A program made the translations under genes and the position numbers. Shown one piece after another: positions 16,081-23,195 of a stretch of DNA of 33,292 nt (positions within the stretch are counted from its first letter, which is position 1; each line of letters opens with the position of its first letter). A model generated the notes under the pieces. That model was not told where the DNA came from and ran no database searches. It saw nothing but the letters and a program-made list of their open reading frames with translations. Source of the DNA: Erysipelotrichaceae bacterium (lineage in GTDB: Bacteria > Bacillota_I > Bacilli_A > Erysipelotrichales > Erysipelotrichaceae); NCBI GenBank assembly GCA_003543215.1, contig DPJD01000001.1, positions 831,630 to 864,921 on the forward strand, in the 5' to 3' direction.

Positions 16081-16748
16081 TCCTTCGCAGTCACATCTTT
16101 GATCAAGTTGCCTTGATTGAGTTCAATCACACGTTGACATAAAGACTGAGCAAAGGGCAGATCGTGCGTTATCACAATCACGGTCAGTCCTTTTTTATTG
16201 AGCGACTTCAGTAGATTTGCGACATTCTGCGTATTCTCAGAGTCCAATGCGGCGGTGGGTTCATCAATAAGTAAAACACGTGGGTTGAGAATCAAAGCCC
16301 GTGCGATCGCAATGCGTTGTTGCTGACCACCGGAACACTCATTGGGAAATTGATCTTTTTGTTGAAGCAAGCCAAACTGTTCAAGCAGTTCCAATGCTTT
16401 GACCTTGGCTTCTTCTTTGCTCACATTGAAACGCAAACGATACGGAAGAACTAAATTATCGATGACGGATAAATGCATGAAGAGTTGATACTCTTGAAAA
16501 ACGACGCCCAATTCTTGACTCAAAACAGGATTGCGTTTTCCTTTTAAGTAAGCAGATTGCCCTTCCACAAGATACGAACCTTGTTTAGGTTTAAGCAAGC
16601 CACTCAATATCTTCAAGAGTGTCGTTTTCCCACTTCCACTCAAGCCAAGAATACCAACGATTTCATTGGCTTGGACCGTAAAACTGACATCTCTTAAGAC
16701 TAAGTCTTTAGCATATGCATAGCTTAATTGTTTTACCTCAATCATCAT
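16065..16748 (-). CDS. Polar amino acid ABC transporter, ATP-binding protein
   Basis: This 227-residue ATPase of the GlnQ/HisP type powers amino acid import. It shows Walker A LGLSGSGKTT (about 34-43), the Q-loop VVFQEYQLFMHLSV, a signature of CSGGQQQR (Cys in place of the usual Leu), Walker B LLIDEPTAALD and the switch histidine in VITHD. The ATG (16748, or 16745 by the next ATG) overlaps the permease TGA. It is the last gene of a substrate-binding protein, permease, ATPase operon. Its final 16 bp overlap, in convergent orientation, the end of the B12 mutase-like gene. Confidence 0.92.
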   Translation of the reverse strand: MMIEVKQLSYAYAKDLVLRDVSFTVQANEIVGILGLSGSGKTTLLKILSGLLKPKQGSYLVEGQSAYLKGKRNPVLSQELGVVFQEYQLFMHLSVIDNLVLPYRLRFNVSKEEAKVKALELLEQFGLLQQKDQFPNECSGGQQQRIAIARALILNPRVLLIDEPTAALDSENTQNVANLLKSLNKKGLTVIVITHDLPFAQSLCQRVIELNQGNLIKDVTAKDYFKA

Positions 16749-17386
16749 CGTTGCCTCAATAATTTCCGTTCAAGTCGCTTACTGATCTGCACAACGACCA
16801 AACTAAACATTAAATAGAATAAACCCGCGATCACCAAGGCATCGATTTTAAAGTCCTTGGTAACCAACTCTTTCGCATTTCTAAGCATTTCCCCAATCGC
16901 AATCGCCGCGAGTAAGGATGTATCCTTGACTAAAGTGATGGCCTCATTGATTAAAGGCAATAAGGTGTTTCGAAACATTTGGGGAAGAATGATGTGCCAA
17001 ATGATCTCACGTTTCTTCAAGCCCAAGACCTCACCAGCTTGCCATTGTCCTAAAGGAATGATGGCTAAGCCACTTCTAAATATTTCTGTAAAATACGCTG
17101 CATAATTGATGATGAATGTGATTGACCCAGCAAACAAACGATTCATCCGCATTGGAATGATCAAGGGAATCGCATACATCGTGATGTACAGTTGTAACAA
17201 TAAAGGTGTGCCACGAATGATCCAAGTAAAGATGGCTATGAATTTCCGGGAAGGTTTGACGATGTCCGCAAGCAATCCAAAGCCCATGCCAATTGGCAAA
17301 GCAAACACCATCGTGACAGCATAGACAAAGAGTGAAATTTTAAATCCTTCCACAATCGGTGGAAGGATCTCTAACCAATAAGTCAT
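16745..17386 (-). CDS. Polar amino acid ABC transporter, permease (HisM/GlnP family)
   Basis: This 213-residue inner-membrane permease starts MTYWLEILPPIVEGFKISLF, the usual HisMQ start. It has about five membrane segments and the ATPase-coupling EAA loop GEVLGLKKREIIWHIILPQ, followed by FRNTLLPLINEAITLVKDTSLL. I chose the ATG at 17384-17386, which overlaps the binding-protein stop as ATGA, rather than a GTG at 17413 with no ribosome site. It probably works as a homodimer, since only one permease gene is present. Confidence 0.92.
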   Translation of the reverse strand: MTYWLEILPPIVEGFKISLFVYAVTMVFALPIGMGFGLLADIVKPSRKFIAIFTWIIRGTPLLLQLYITMYAIPLIIPMRMNRLFAGSITFIINYAAYFTEIFRSGLAIIPLGQWQAGEVLGLKKREIIWHIILPQMFRNTLLPLINEAITLVKDTSLLAAIAIGEMLRNAKELVTKDFKIDALVIAGLFYLMFSLVVVQISKRLERKLLRQR

Positions 17387-18162
17387 CGTTTTAATAAATC
17401 TTCGCCAAACCACTTCATTGAAATCTCAGTAGCCGTACCATCGGCTGCCATTTCATCAATGATCGCATCGACTTTATCGCGAAGCGCAACATCTTCCAAT
17501 CTAAAGCCAATGCCATAGTTTTCAGAATTGAAGACCTCTGAAGCGACTTGATATTGATCCGCTTCTTTTGAGACTGCGTAACGAGCGAAGATTTCATCCG
17601 CAACGATCGCATCGATACCGCCAGCTTTGAGATCTAAAATCGCTTCAGTAATCGTTGTGTATTTAACCAATTCATCAATTGAAGCGAAGACATCATTGCC
17701 TTCAACTGCCGCTTGACCTGAACTTTGGAGTTCTACCCCAACCTTCTTTGTGCTTAGATCCGCAATCTTGTCAATTCCAGCATCTTTCAAACTGATGATC
17801 ACGATACGATTGTCGAAATAAGGCTTCGAGAATAAAATTTCTTCTTCACGTTCAGGCGTGATGGTCAAACCATTCCAAATCATATCGATGTTCTTACCAT
17901 TGAGCTCCAAGACTTTTGCGTCCCAATCAATGTATACGAATTCTGCTTCAACACCCAAACGTTGTGCAACTTCTTTGGCGATGTCGATATCGAAACCGGT
18001 GACTTCACCGTTTTCTTTGAATCCCATTGGTGGGTATTCCGTAAATCCAACGATCATCTTTCCATTGTCTTCAATGGTCTTTAAACTCAAATCCCCTTCG
18101 ACTGGTGCTTGCGTACAAGCCACCAACATCATCATTGCGATGAAGAGTATTAATTTTTTCAT
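17383..18162 (-). CDS. Amino acid ABC transporter, substrate-binding lipoprotein
   Basis: The 259-residue protein has a lipoprotein signal peptide with lipobox LVAC (cysteine at residue 16), as expected for a Gram-positive binding protein anchored outside the membrane. The mature part is a type 3 bacterial solute-binding domain: LSLKTIEDNGKMIVGFTEYPPMGF, then TGFDIDIAKEVAQRLG and the amino-acid-binding FVYIDWDAKVLELNGKNIDMIWNG region. The Asp in the C-terminal lobe (GGIDAIVADE) is where family members hold the ligand's amino group. Which amino acid is unclear; neighbours suggest a link with glutamate or the mutase pathway. SD AAGGAG and a strong promoter with a dyad lie upstream. Confidence 0.93.
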   Translation of the reverse strand: MKKLILFIAMMMLVACTQAPVEGDLSLKTIEDNGKMIVGFTEYPPMGFKENGEVTGFDIDIAKEVAQRLGVEAEFVYIDWDAKVLELNGKNIDMIWNGLTITPEREEEILFSKPYFDNRIVIISLKDAGIDKIADLSTKKVGVELQSSGQAAVEGNDVFASIDELVKYTTITEAILDLKAGGIDAIVADEIFARYAVSKEADQYQVASEVFNSENYGIGFRLEDVALRDKVDAIIDEMAADGTATEISMKWFGEDLLKR

Positions 18163-18188
18163 TTCCTTGCTCCTTGAAACATGAACCT

Positions 18189-18229
18189 ATCATACTTCAT
18201 TACTTTATCATTGTAAAGTGTTAAAGTAT
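18189..18229 (-). promoter_or_regulatory. Promoter of the amino acid importer, with double dyad operator candidate
   Basis: The minus strand has TTTACA (18212-18217), 17 bp, TATGAT (18189-18194). A nested inverted repeat covers the whole promoter: outer arms ATACTT/AAGTAT (18192-18197, 18224-18229) and inner arms ACTTTA/TAAAGT (18202-18207, 18214-18219), with equal 4-bp gaps on each side and a 6-bp centre. This geometry suits a repressor. Confidence 0.6.
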
Positions 18230-18244
18230 ATTTTTTAAAAAAAA

Positions 18245-18517
18245 TTATTTCAAACGCTTGATAATGCGTTTATATCCACCAGAACCATACTGGATACAAC
18301 GATTGACACGCGAAATGGTCGCACTGCTCATCTTGGTTTCCTTGACGATGTTCTCATAGGTTTCACCCGCTAATAAACGTTGGGCTACAGCCAAGCGATC
18401 ATGCATGTCATTAAGTTCTTTGATCGTACAGAGATCCTCAAAGAACGCAGCGCAATCCGCCTTGGTTTCCAAGCTCAATATCGCTTCAAATAATTGATCA
18501 TAATGTTTCTTATCCAT
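18245..18517 (-). CDS. yerC: YerC/YecD family TrpR-like DNA-binding protein
   Basis: The 90-residue protein matches the TrpR-related YerC/YecD family. A helical N-terminal half (FEAILSLETKADCAAFFEDLCTIKELNDMHDRL) is followed by a helix-turn-helix, AGETYENIVKETKMSSATISRVNRCI, and the family ending YGSGGYKRIIKRL. Its target is not known from this sequence; in Bacillota it is generally a lone small regulator. The ATG at 18515-18517 lies behind AGAGGT; an in-frame TTG two codons earlier is less likely. A 6-bp hairpin (AAACGC/GCGTTT) in the gene's end followed downstream by eight T's may be a weak terminator. Confidence 0.9.
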   Translation of the reverse strand: MDKKHYDQLFEAILSLETKADCAAFFEDLCTIKELNDMHDRLAVAQRLLAGETYENIVKETKMSSATISRVNRCIQYGSGGYKRIIKRLK

Positions 18518-18535
18518 AGTCAACCTCTTTTCATC

Positions 18536-18564
18536 ATTTTAGTTTAATCCTTTAAGCAAGTAAA
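18536..18564 (-). promoter_or_regulatory. Promoter of yerC
   Basis: The minus strand reads TTTACT (18559-18564), 17 bp, TAAAAT (18536-18541), giving a leader of about 12 bases with AGAGGT. It overlaps the divergent photolyase promoter region, so the two promoters probably compete. Confidence 0.5.
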
Positions 18565-18572
18565 GTAGACTT

Positions 18573-18581
18573 TGTTATAAT
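18573..18581 (+). promoter_or_regulatory. Extended -10 promoter of photolyase, predicted leaderless start
   Basis: TG-T-TATAAT (hexamer 18576-18581) is a consensus extended -10 with no good -35. It ends exactly six bases before the photolyase ATG, and the intervening GAAGAC has no Shine-Dalgarno. Transcription would start at the A of the ATG. Confidence 0.65.
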
Positions 18582-18587
18582 GAAGAC

Positions 18588-19871
18588 ATGAAACATCCAA
18601 CCGTCGTCTACTGGGTCTCACGTGCGCTTCGCACCCATGATAATCAAGCCTTCTACCAAGCTCAACAAATCGCTTTGAATCAGAATGCGCAATTGATTGT
18701 TCTTTTCAACGCTTATCCAAAATTTCCTCATGCAAACCTTAGGAATATGGACTTCTTGCTTAAAGGTTTGGCTGAAATGAGTGATAAGTGTGCTAAGCTC
18801 AATATCCCCCTCTATTTCCGTGTTGGAAACATCATCGACCATCTTGAAGTCTTGAATCAATGCTTTGACATCCGACACATCATTACTGAAGTGCATGTGT
18901 TAAGACCCATCTTAGCTGTGCAAGCACTGGTTTCAAATTGGGCGTATAAACATGATATCCGCTTCTTAAAAGTAAGTACGGCCACTGTCGTACCCGTACA
19001 AGAAGCAAGTCCAAAACTTGAATTTGCCGCACGCACATTTAGACCTAAGATCTTGAAAAAATATAGAGAATACTTAAACAGTGATTACATACTTGTACAT
19101 CATCCTCAGCAAATTGCCTTGGATGATCGTTTCAAAACATCTGATATTGAAATGTTTTATGCATCCAATCCTTTACCGAATTTAGCAATCTCTAAACTTG
19201 TTCCCGGTGAAGATGCGGCAATCAATCAATTAAAAACCTTCATTCAAAACGGTTTAGATCATTATGACCGTCGCAATCAAATTGATGCCAATGGTCAATC
19301 TTATTTATCTGCTTATCTACACTATGGCATGCTTTCACCCACAATGATGATTCGTGATGTCTTGAACACTCAGCATCCCAATGCGGAGCTTTTCATTGAA
19401 GAAGCCATGGTACGACGTGAATTGGCGGAGAATTACTGCTTCTATATGCCTATGTACGACAAACTTGAGGGAGCTTGGCCTTGGGCGATTGAAACACTCA
19501 AGAAACACGAACAGGATGAACGGCCTTATCTCTATACACGCGAAGTGTTAGAAAAAGCCCAAACACACGATGATTTATGGAATTTCTGTCAACGACAAGT
19601 TGTCGAAGAAGGTTATCTCCATTCCTATCTACGCATGTATTGGGCTAAGATGGTCTTACTTTGGACTAAGAATGCCGCAGAGGCAATCGACATCCTCGTC
19701 TATTTAAACGACACCTATATGCTGGATGGACGTGACCCCAACGGTTATACGGGTATCCTTTGGAGTGTCGCCGGTGTCCATGATCGACCTTGGTTCGACC
19801 GACCGGTCTTTGGACTCATCCGAACCATGGGCAAAGAAGGCTCCATCAAGAAAACAGGTATCAAACTCTAA
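18588..19871 (+). CDS. Class II CPD photolyase
   Basis: The 427-residue protein is a deoxyribodipyrimidine photolyase, which uses FAD and near-UV/blue light to split cyclobutane pyrimidine dimers. The class II type is shown by the N-terminal VVYWVSRALRTHDNQAFYQA, the central RRELAENYCFY and the C-terminal block MLDGRDPNGYTGILWSVAGVHDRPW with VFGLIRTM. Class II is the branch common in methanogens, some bacteria, plants and animals. The N-terminal half (about 1-170) would hold an antenna cofactor and the C-terminal half the FAD. The gene is divergent from yerC, and its TAA overlaps the convergent hydroxy-acid dehydrogenase stop by three bases. Confidence 0.92.
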   Translation: MKHPTVVYWVSRALRTHDNQAFYQAQQIALNQNAQLIVLFNAYPKFPHANLRNMDFLLKGLAEMSDKCAKLNIPLYFRVGNIIDHLEVLNQCFDIRHIITEVHVLRPILAVQALVSNWAYKHDIRFLKVSTATVVPVQEASPKLEFAARTFRPKILKKYREYLNSDYILVHHPQQIALDDRFKTSDIEMFYASNPLPNLAISKLVPGEDAAINQLKTFIQNGLDHYDRRNQIDANGQSYLSAYLHYGMLSPTMMIRDVLNTQHPNAELFIEEAMVRRELAENYCFYMPMYDKLEGAWPWAIETLKKHEQDERPYLYTREVLEKAQTHDDLWNFCQRQVVEEGYLHSYLRMYWAKMVLLWTKNAAEAIDILVYLNDTYMLDGRDPNGYTGILWSVAGVHDRPWFDRPVFGLIRTMGKEGSIKKTGIKL

Positions 19872-20890
19872 AAGTGGACGTTTACTGAACTGCGTTTGAT
19901 ATCCTTAAGCGTAATGCAAGAGGTCATACGCATGCACTCTTTCAATTCTTGAATGAGTTTATCCGCATAAAGCGCAACGCCTTCACTTTGTCCACCAATG
20001 GACGCATGCGAGAATGGACGGCCTATAAGGACGCCATCCGCACCGAGTGCAAGTGCTTTGAAAACATCGGAACCACTTCTAAAACCCCCATCCACAAACA
20101 CTTTACAACGACCCTTCACAAAGGTCGTTATTTTTTCGAGAACTTCGATCGTGGAAACACAATCATCCAAGACACGTCCACCATGATTGGACACAACGAT
20201 CGCATCCACACCGGCATCCAATGCCGCTTGGGCATCTTCAAGGGTCAAGATTCCCTTCAAGATGAAGGGTACACCCAAATAAGCTTTGATCGCCTTAAGT
20301 TCCTCAACGGTTTTAAAACTCACAGGGACACCTTGTTTCTTAAGCAGAATCAAACCAGCCGCATCGATATCCATCGCAACTGCCAAAGGTGAACAGGCTT
20401 TGACTTCTTCAAGCTTTGGCATCAAGATATCCATTGTCCAAGGTTTGATGGTCATGATGGTTTGTTTATTCAAGTTTTGGTGAATCTTCAAAGGCATTTC
20501 GAACGCTTCACGATTGGCCCCATCACCTAAAAACACAGGCAATCCTTGTGATAGACATCCATCTGTTAAACCATTTAAATAAGTCAATTCATCCACGGAG
20601 CTTCCATAGTTGATTTTCACATTCGCAATCGGTGCAGCCATGATCGGCGCACTGATTACTTGACCAAAGAAATCAAATCGACTGTCCACTTCTTGGTCCT
20701 CGCGAATCAAACGCATGTTCAAGGTGACTTCCTTTAATTTGGCTACGTTTCTGACAAAGGTACTCCCAGTACCCTTTCCACCCGGTCCAGGTGTCCAACC
20801 ACGACACACTTCCCCATTACAGGTCTTGCACATCTTACAGATGCTCATGTTCGCTCTGGCTTGGATTTTTACTTCTTCAAGTGTCTTCAT
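19868..20890 (-). CDS. FMN-dependent alpha-hydroxy-acid dehydrogenase with N-terminal cysteine cluster
   Basis: The 340-residue protein has the FMN-dependent alpha-hydroxy-acid oxidase barrel: APIMAAPIANV, the FMN-binding FILKGILTLEDA, the active-site DAIVVSNHGGRVLDD (the base His and the Arg of SNHGGR) and VFVDGGFRSGSDVFKALALGADGVLIGRPF. Members oxidise lactate, glycolate or similar 2-hydroxy acids. An extra N-terminal block has four cysteines, C18-x2-C21-x2-C24-x4-C29, which could bind an iron-sulfur cluster. The usual Tyr-containing FQLY strand appears as TIMTIKPW, so the substrate may not be lactate. ATG at 20888-20890 is preceded by AAGGAG; an in-frame TTG at 20905 would swallow that site. 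It follows cstA by 49 bp, suggesting a link to 2-oxo acid uptake. Confidence 0.88.
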   Translation of the reverse strand: MKTLEEVKIQARANMSICKMCKTCNGEVCRGWTPGPGGKGTGSTFVRNVAKLKEVTLNMRLIREDQEVDSRFDFFGQVISAPIMAAPIANVKINYGSSVDELTYLNGLTDGCLSQGLPVFLGDGANREAFEMPLKIHQNLNKQTIMTIKPWTMDILMPKLEEVKACSPLAVAMDIDAAGLILLKKQGVPVSFKTVEELKAIKAYLGVPFILKGILTLEDAQAALDAGVDAIVVSNHGGRVLDDCVSTIEVLEKITTFVKGRCKVFVDGGFRSGSDVFKALALGADGVLIGRPFSHASIGGQSEGVALYADKLIQELKECMRMTSCITLKDIKRSSVNVHF

Positions 20891-20907
20891 TATTTGCTCC
20901 TTCAATG

Positions 20908-20932
20908 AAAGAAAGGTACTGGACCTTTCTTT
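20908..20932 (-). other. 10-bp hairpin between cstA and the hydroxy-acid dehydrogenase gene
   Basis: A perfect 10-bp stem (AAAGAAAGGT/ACCTTTCTTT, loop of five) fills most of the 49-bp gap. No T-run follows it on the minus strand, so it is a poor terminator and more likely an mRNA-stabilising or partial-attenuation hairpin that leaves the two genes co-transcribed. Confidence 0.5.
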
Positions 20933-20939
20933 TACTTTA

Positions 20940-22361
20940 TTATTCTACTACAACTTTCGCTTTTCCGATAACCCCTGCTTTGAACAAGAAAGCAAAGAGA
21001 CAGATCATCGCAAATGCAATACCAACAGGATAAGAGATAGATGTTGATAGTTTGAAGCCTTCTGGTGCTTGCAAGATGTAGGTCATCGAGACAGCACTCA
21101 TGAAGGTTGCAGGAACCGTAGCGATCCAGTGATTGGATGCTTGTTTAATCAAGTACATGGCACCAGCCCACAACGCGATCATCGCTAAAGTTTGATTGGA
21201 CCATGAGAAGTAACGCCATACGATATTGAAGTCGATGAGTGTCAACATGCCACCTACACCAAGTAGAGGAACTGCTAACAATAAACGACTCTTATTGGAT
21301 TTTTGTTCTAAGCCAAACCAGTCTGCTAAGGTCAAACGAGCCGAACGGAACGCTGTATCACCAGAAGTGATTGGACAAGCGATAACCCCGACCATTGCCA
21401 AGACACCACCCACTGGACCTAAGAGTTTGAATGAAATATCATAGACAACACCTGCTTGACCACCGTATTCAGCCAAAGCCGTTGCCAAACCACCGGTAGC
21501 ACCGTAGAACGATACACCTGCAGCTGCCCAAATCAAAGCGATGACACCTTCCGCAACCATGGCACCGTAGAAGATTTTACGGCCATCGCGTTCGGAAGTC
21601 ATACAACGCGCCATCATTGGTGATTGTGTCGCATGGAAACCAGAAATAGCACCACACGCAACCGTAACGAACATCAATGGCCAAATTGGTAATTCAGCAG
21701 GATGAAGATTCGCCAATGTCAATTCCATCATTGGAACGCCTGTGAACAACATACCACCCGCAATGCCGAGAGCCATGATGATCAATGCAGCCCCGAACAA
21801 TGGATAGATACGTCCAATCAAAGCATCGATTGGAAGAATCGTAGCCAAGAAGTAGTAAACCAAGACAATGATCAACCAGAAGTTACGATCCATGAAATCA
21901 GGCGTCAAACGAGCCAATAAGCCCGCTGGACCTGTCATGAAGACGGTACCAACCAAGACCAACAAAACAACGGAGAAGATACGCATGACCATCTTCATTT
22001 GAGGACCCAAGTAGATTCCAACGATTTCGGAAATACTTGCGCCTTTATGACGAATTGAGATCATACCGGACAAGAAATCATGAACAGCACCTGCAAAGAT
22101 GGTACCAAACACGATCCATAAGAAGACGACGGGACCCCACAATGCACCCATGATCGCACCAAAGATCGGTCCAAGACCAGCAATATTCAACAACTGAACC
22201 AAGAAAATACGCCAAGGCTTCATTTCAACGAAGTCGACACCATCCGCAAGTTCTTTTGCAGGGGTTGGACGATCGTCCGGTTTGAAGACCTTTTCGACCA
22301 ATTTACCGTAAGTCGCATAACCAACGATCAATAGGACGAGGGATATAAAGAATGTAATCAT
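20940..22361 (-). CDS. cstA: CstA/BtsT-family transporter (carbon starvation protein, pyruvate or peptide uptake)
   Basis: The 473-residue membrane protein has about 13-15 hydrophobic segments and the CstA signatures: GLGPIFGAIMGALWGP, FGTIFAGAVHDFLSGMISIRHKG, FVTVACGAISGFHATQSPMMARC and CPITSGDTAFRSARL. CstA-family proteins carry peptides or, in the BtsT (YjiY) branch, pyruvate with protons. Control by the adjacent LytS/LytR pair favours the pyruvate role, by analogy with BtsSR-BtsT of E. coli. It is shorter than E. coli CstA (about 700 residues), as usual in Bacillota. ATG at 22359-22361 is behind a perfect AAAGGAGG; an upstream in-frame start at 22409 would read through the promoter. Confidence 0.93.
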   Translation of the reverse strand: MITFFISLVLLIVGYATYGKLVEKVFKPDDRPTPAKELADGVDFVEMKPWRIFLVQLLNIAGLGPIFGAIMGALWGPVVFLWIVFGTIFAGAVHDFLSGMISIRHKGASISEIVGIYLGPQMKMVMRIFSVVLLVLVGTVFMTGPAGLLARLTPDFMDRNFWLIIVLVYYFLATILPIDALIGRIYPLFGAALIIMALGIAGGMLFTGVPMMELTLANLHPAELPIWPLMFVTVACGAISGFHATQSPMMARCMTSERDGRKIFYGAMVAEGVIALIWAAAGVSFYGATGGLATALAEYGGQAGVVYDISFKLLGPVGGVLAMVGVIACPITSGDTAFRSARLTLADWFGLEQKSNKSRLLLAVPLLGVGGMLTLIDFNIVWRYFSWSNQTLAMIALWAGAMYLIKQASNHWIATVPATFMSAVSMTYILQAPEGFKLSTSISYPVGIAFAMICLFAFLFKAGVIGKAKVVVE

Positions 22362-22385
22362 AACTATCCTCCTTTTAACGTTCAC

Positions 22386-22452
22386 ATTATAAAAAAGATG
22401 TTTTGACAACGCTTACATTTTGGATGAAATGTAAAAAAAACAGGATGAAATG
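22386..22452 (-). promoter_or_regulatory. cstA promoter with LytTR-type direct-repeat operator
   Basis: The minus strand carries CATTTCATCC twice (22443-22452 and 22422-22431), identical over 10 bp with an 11-bp spacer, giving a 21-bp period (two helical turns). Its core matches the YpdB site GGCATTTCAT-N11-GGCATTTCAT as I recall it. The proximal copy ends about seven bases upstream of a non-consensus -35 (AAGCGT, 22409-22414), and a perfect TATAAT lies at 22386-22391. This arrangement is typical of activator-dependent promoters. The regulator is presumably the LytR encoded just upstream. Confidence 0.75.
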
Positions 22453-22468
22453 CATGGTATCCTGTTTT
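22433..22468 (-). terminator. Intrinsic terminator of lytS-lytR, overlapping the operator
   Basis: Stem AAAACAGGAT/ATCCTGTTTT (22459-22468 with 22437-22446, 12-base loop) runs into eight T's on the minus strand. It overlaps the lytR stop codon. The distal LytTR repeat lies in its loop and downstream arm, so the same bases serve termination and operator. Confidence 0.85.
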
Positions 22469-23186
22469 AAAAATCAAAGATTTCTTTTAATAAACCAACT
22501 TTATTGCGACTGATGGGGATCACTTTTTGATTGAATCCGATCAATTTCATCCCATATCCATTATTGAACCATGGGATGAACTCATGCACCATATTCAAGT
22601 TGACGATATAACTCCTCTGAACGCGCATGAAGCCACAGTTCATCAAACGTTCTTCCAAGCGATCTAAACTCAAGTGCGTCGTATATTCCGCTTTTAATGT
22701 GTGCACGACAGAATGCCTCTCATACGCTGTCACATAGGCGATTTCCTGTAGATTCAACACTACAACCTTTTCATGCGTATTCACACTGATCTTATCGGTT
22801 GGACAACTCAAGAGCTCATTTTTAGGCTTGATGCGACACATGCGTTGCATGGCACGTGCAATGTCTTCACTCCGAAATGGTTTCATCACGTAATCCACGG
22901 CTTCGACACTGAAGGCATCCAATGCATACCGTTCAAACGCCGTCGCAAACACGATTGGAAACGCTCCACTTGGACGTGACATGATGGCTTGGGCAATTTC
23001 CATCCCCATTCCATCTGGTAACTGCATATCAATGAAAGCACCGTCCAAGTCAATTTCGCGCAGAATGCTCAAAGCACTCTCGACACTATCCGCTTCTAAA
23101 ATCTGAACACTTTGATTCAGTTCTTTAATTAAAAATTTTAGTTCACTGCGAGCGATCCGCTCATCATCAACAATCAGCAATTTCAT
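22467..23186 (-). CDS. LytTR-type response regulator (LytR/BtsR/YpdB family)
   Basis: The 239-residue protein has a receiver domain (1-120) with the acidic pair IVDDE (D7, D8), the phospho-acceptor D53 in FIDMQLPDG, and the conserved Lys in YVMKPF. The C-terminal LytTR DNA-binding domain (about 135-239) includes VVVLNLQEIAYVTAYERHSVVHT, FMRVQRSYIVNLNMV and VIPISRNKVGLLKE. LytTR proteins bind pairs of direct repeats. Such a pair stands immediately downstream, before cstA. It follows the kinase by 9 bp, with its ribosome site (TAGAGGT) overlapping the kinase stop. Confidence 0.94.
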   Translation of the reverse strand: MKLLIVDDERIARSELKFLIKELNQSVQILEADSVESALSILREIDLDGAFIDMQLPDGMGMEIAQAIMSRPSGAFPIVFATAFERYALDAFSVEAVDYVMKPFRSEDIARAMQRMCRIKPKNELLSCPTDKISVNTHEKVVVLNLQEIAYVTAYERHSVVHTLKAEYTTHLSLDRLEERLMNCGFMRVQRSYIVNLNMVHEFIPWFNNGYGMKLIGFNQKVIPISRNKVGLLKEIFDF

Positions 23187-23195
23187 CGTGAACCT

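Noticed and set aside
19949..20392. Open frame of 147 codons on the plus strand
   Set aside because: It is antisense to the hydroxy-acid dehydrogenase, whose FMN motifs are clear; no start signal or family match.
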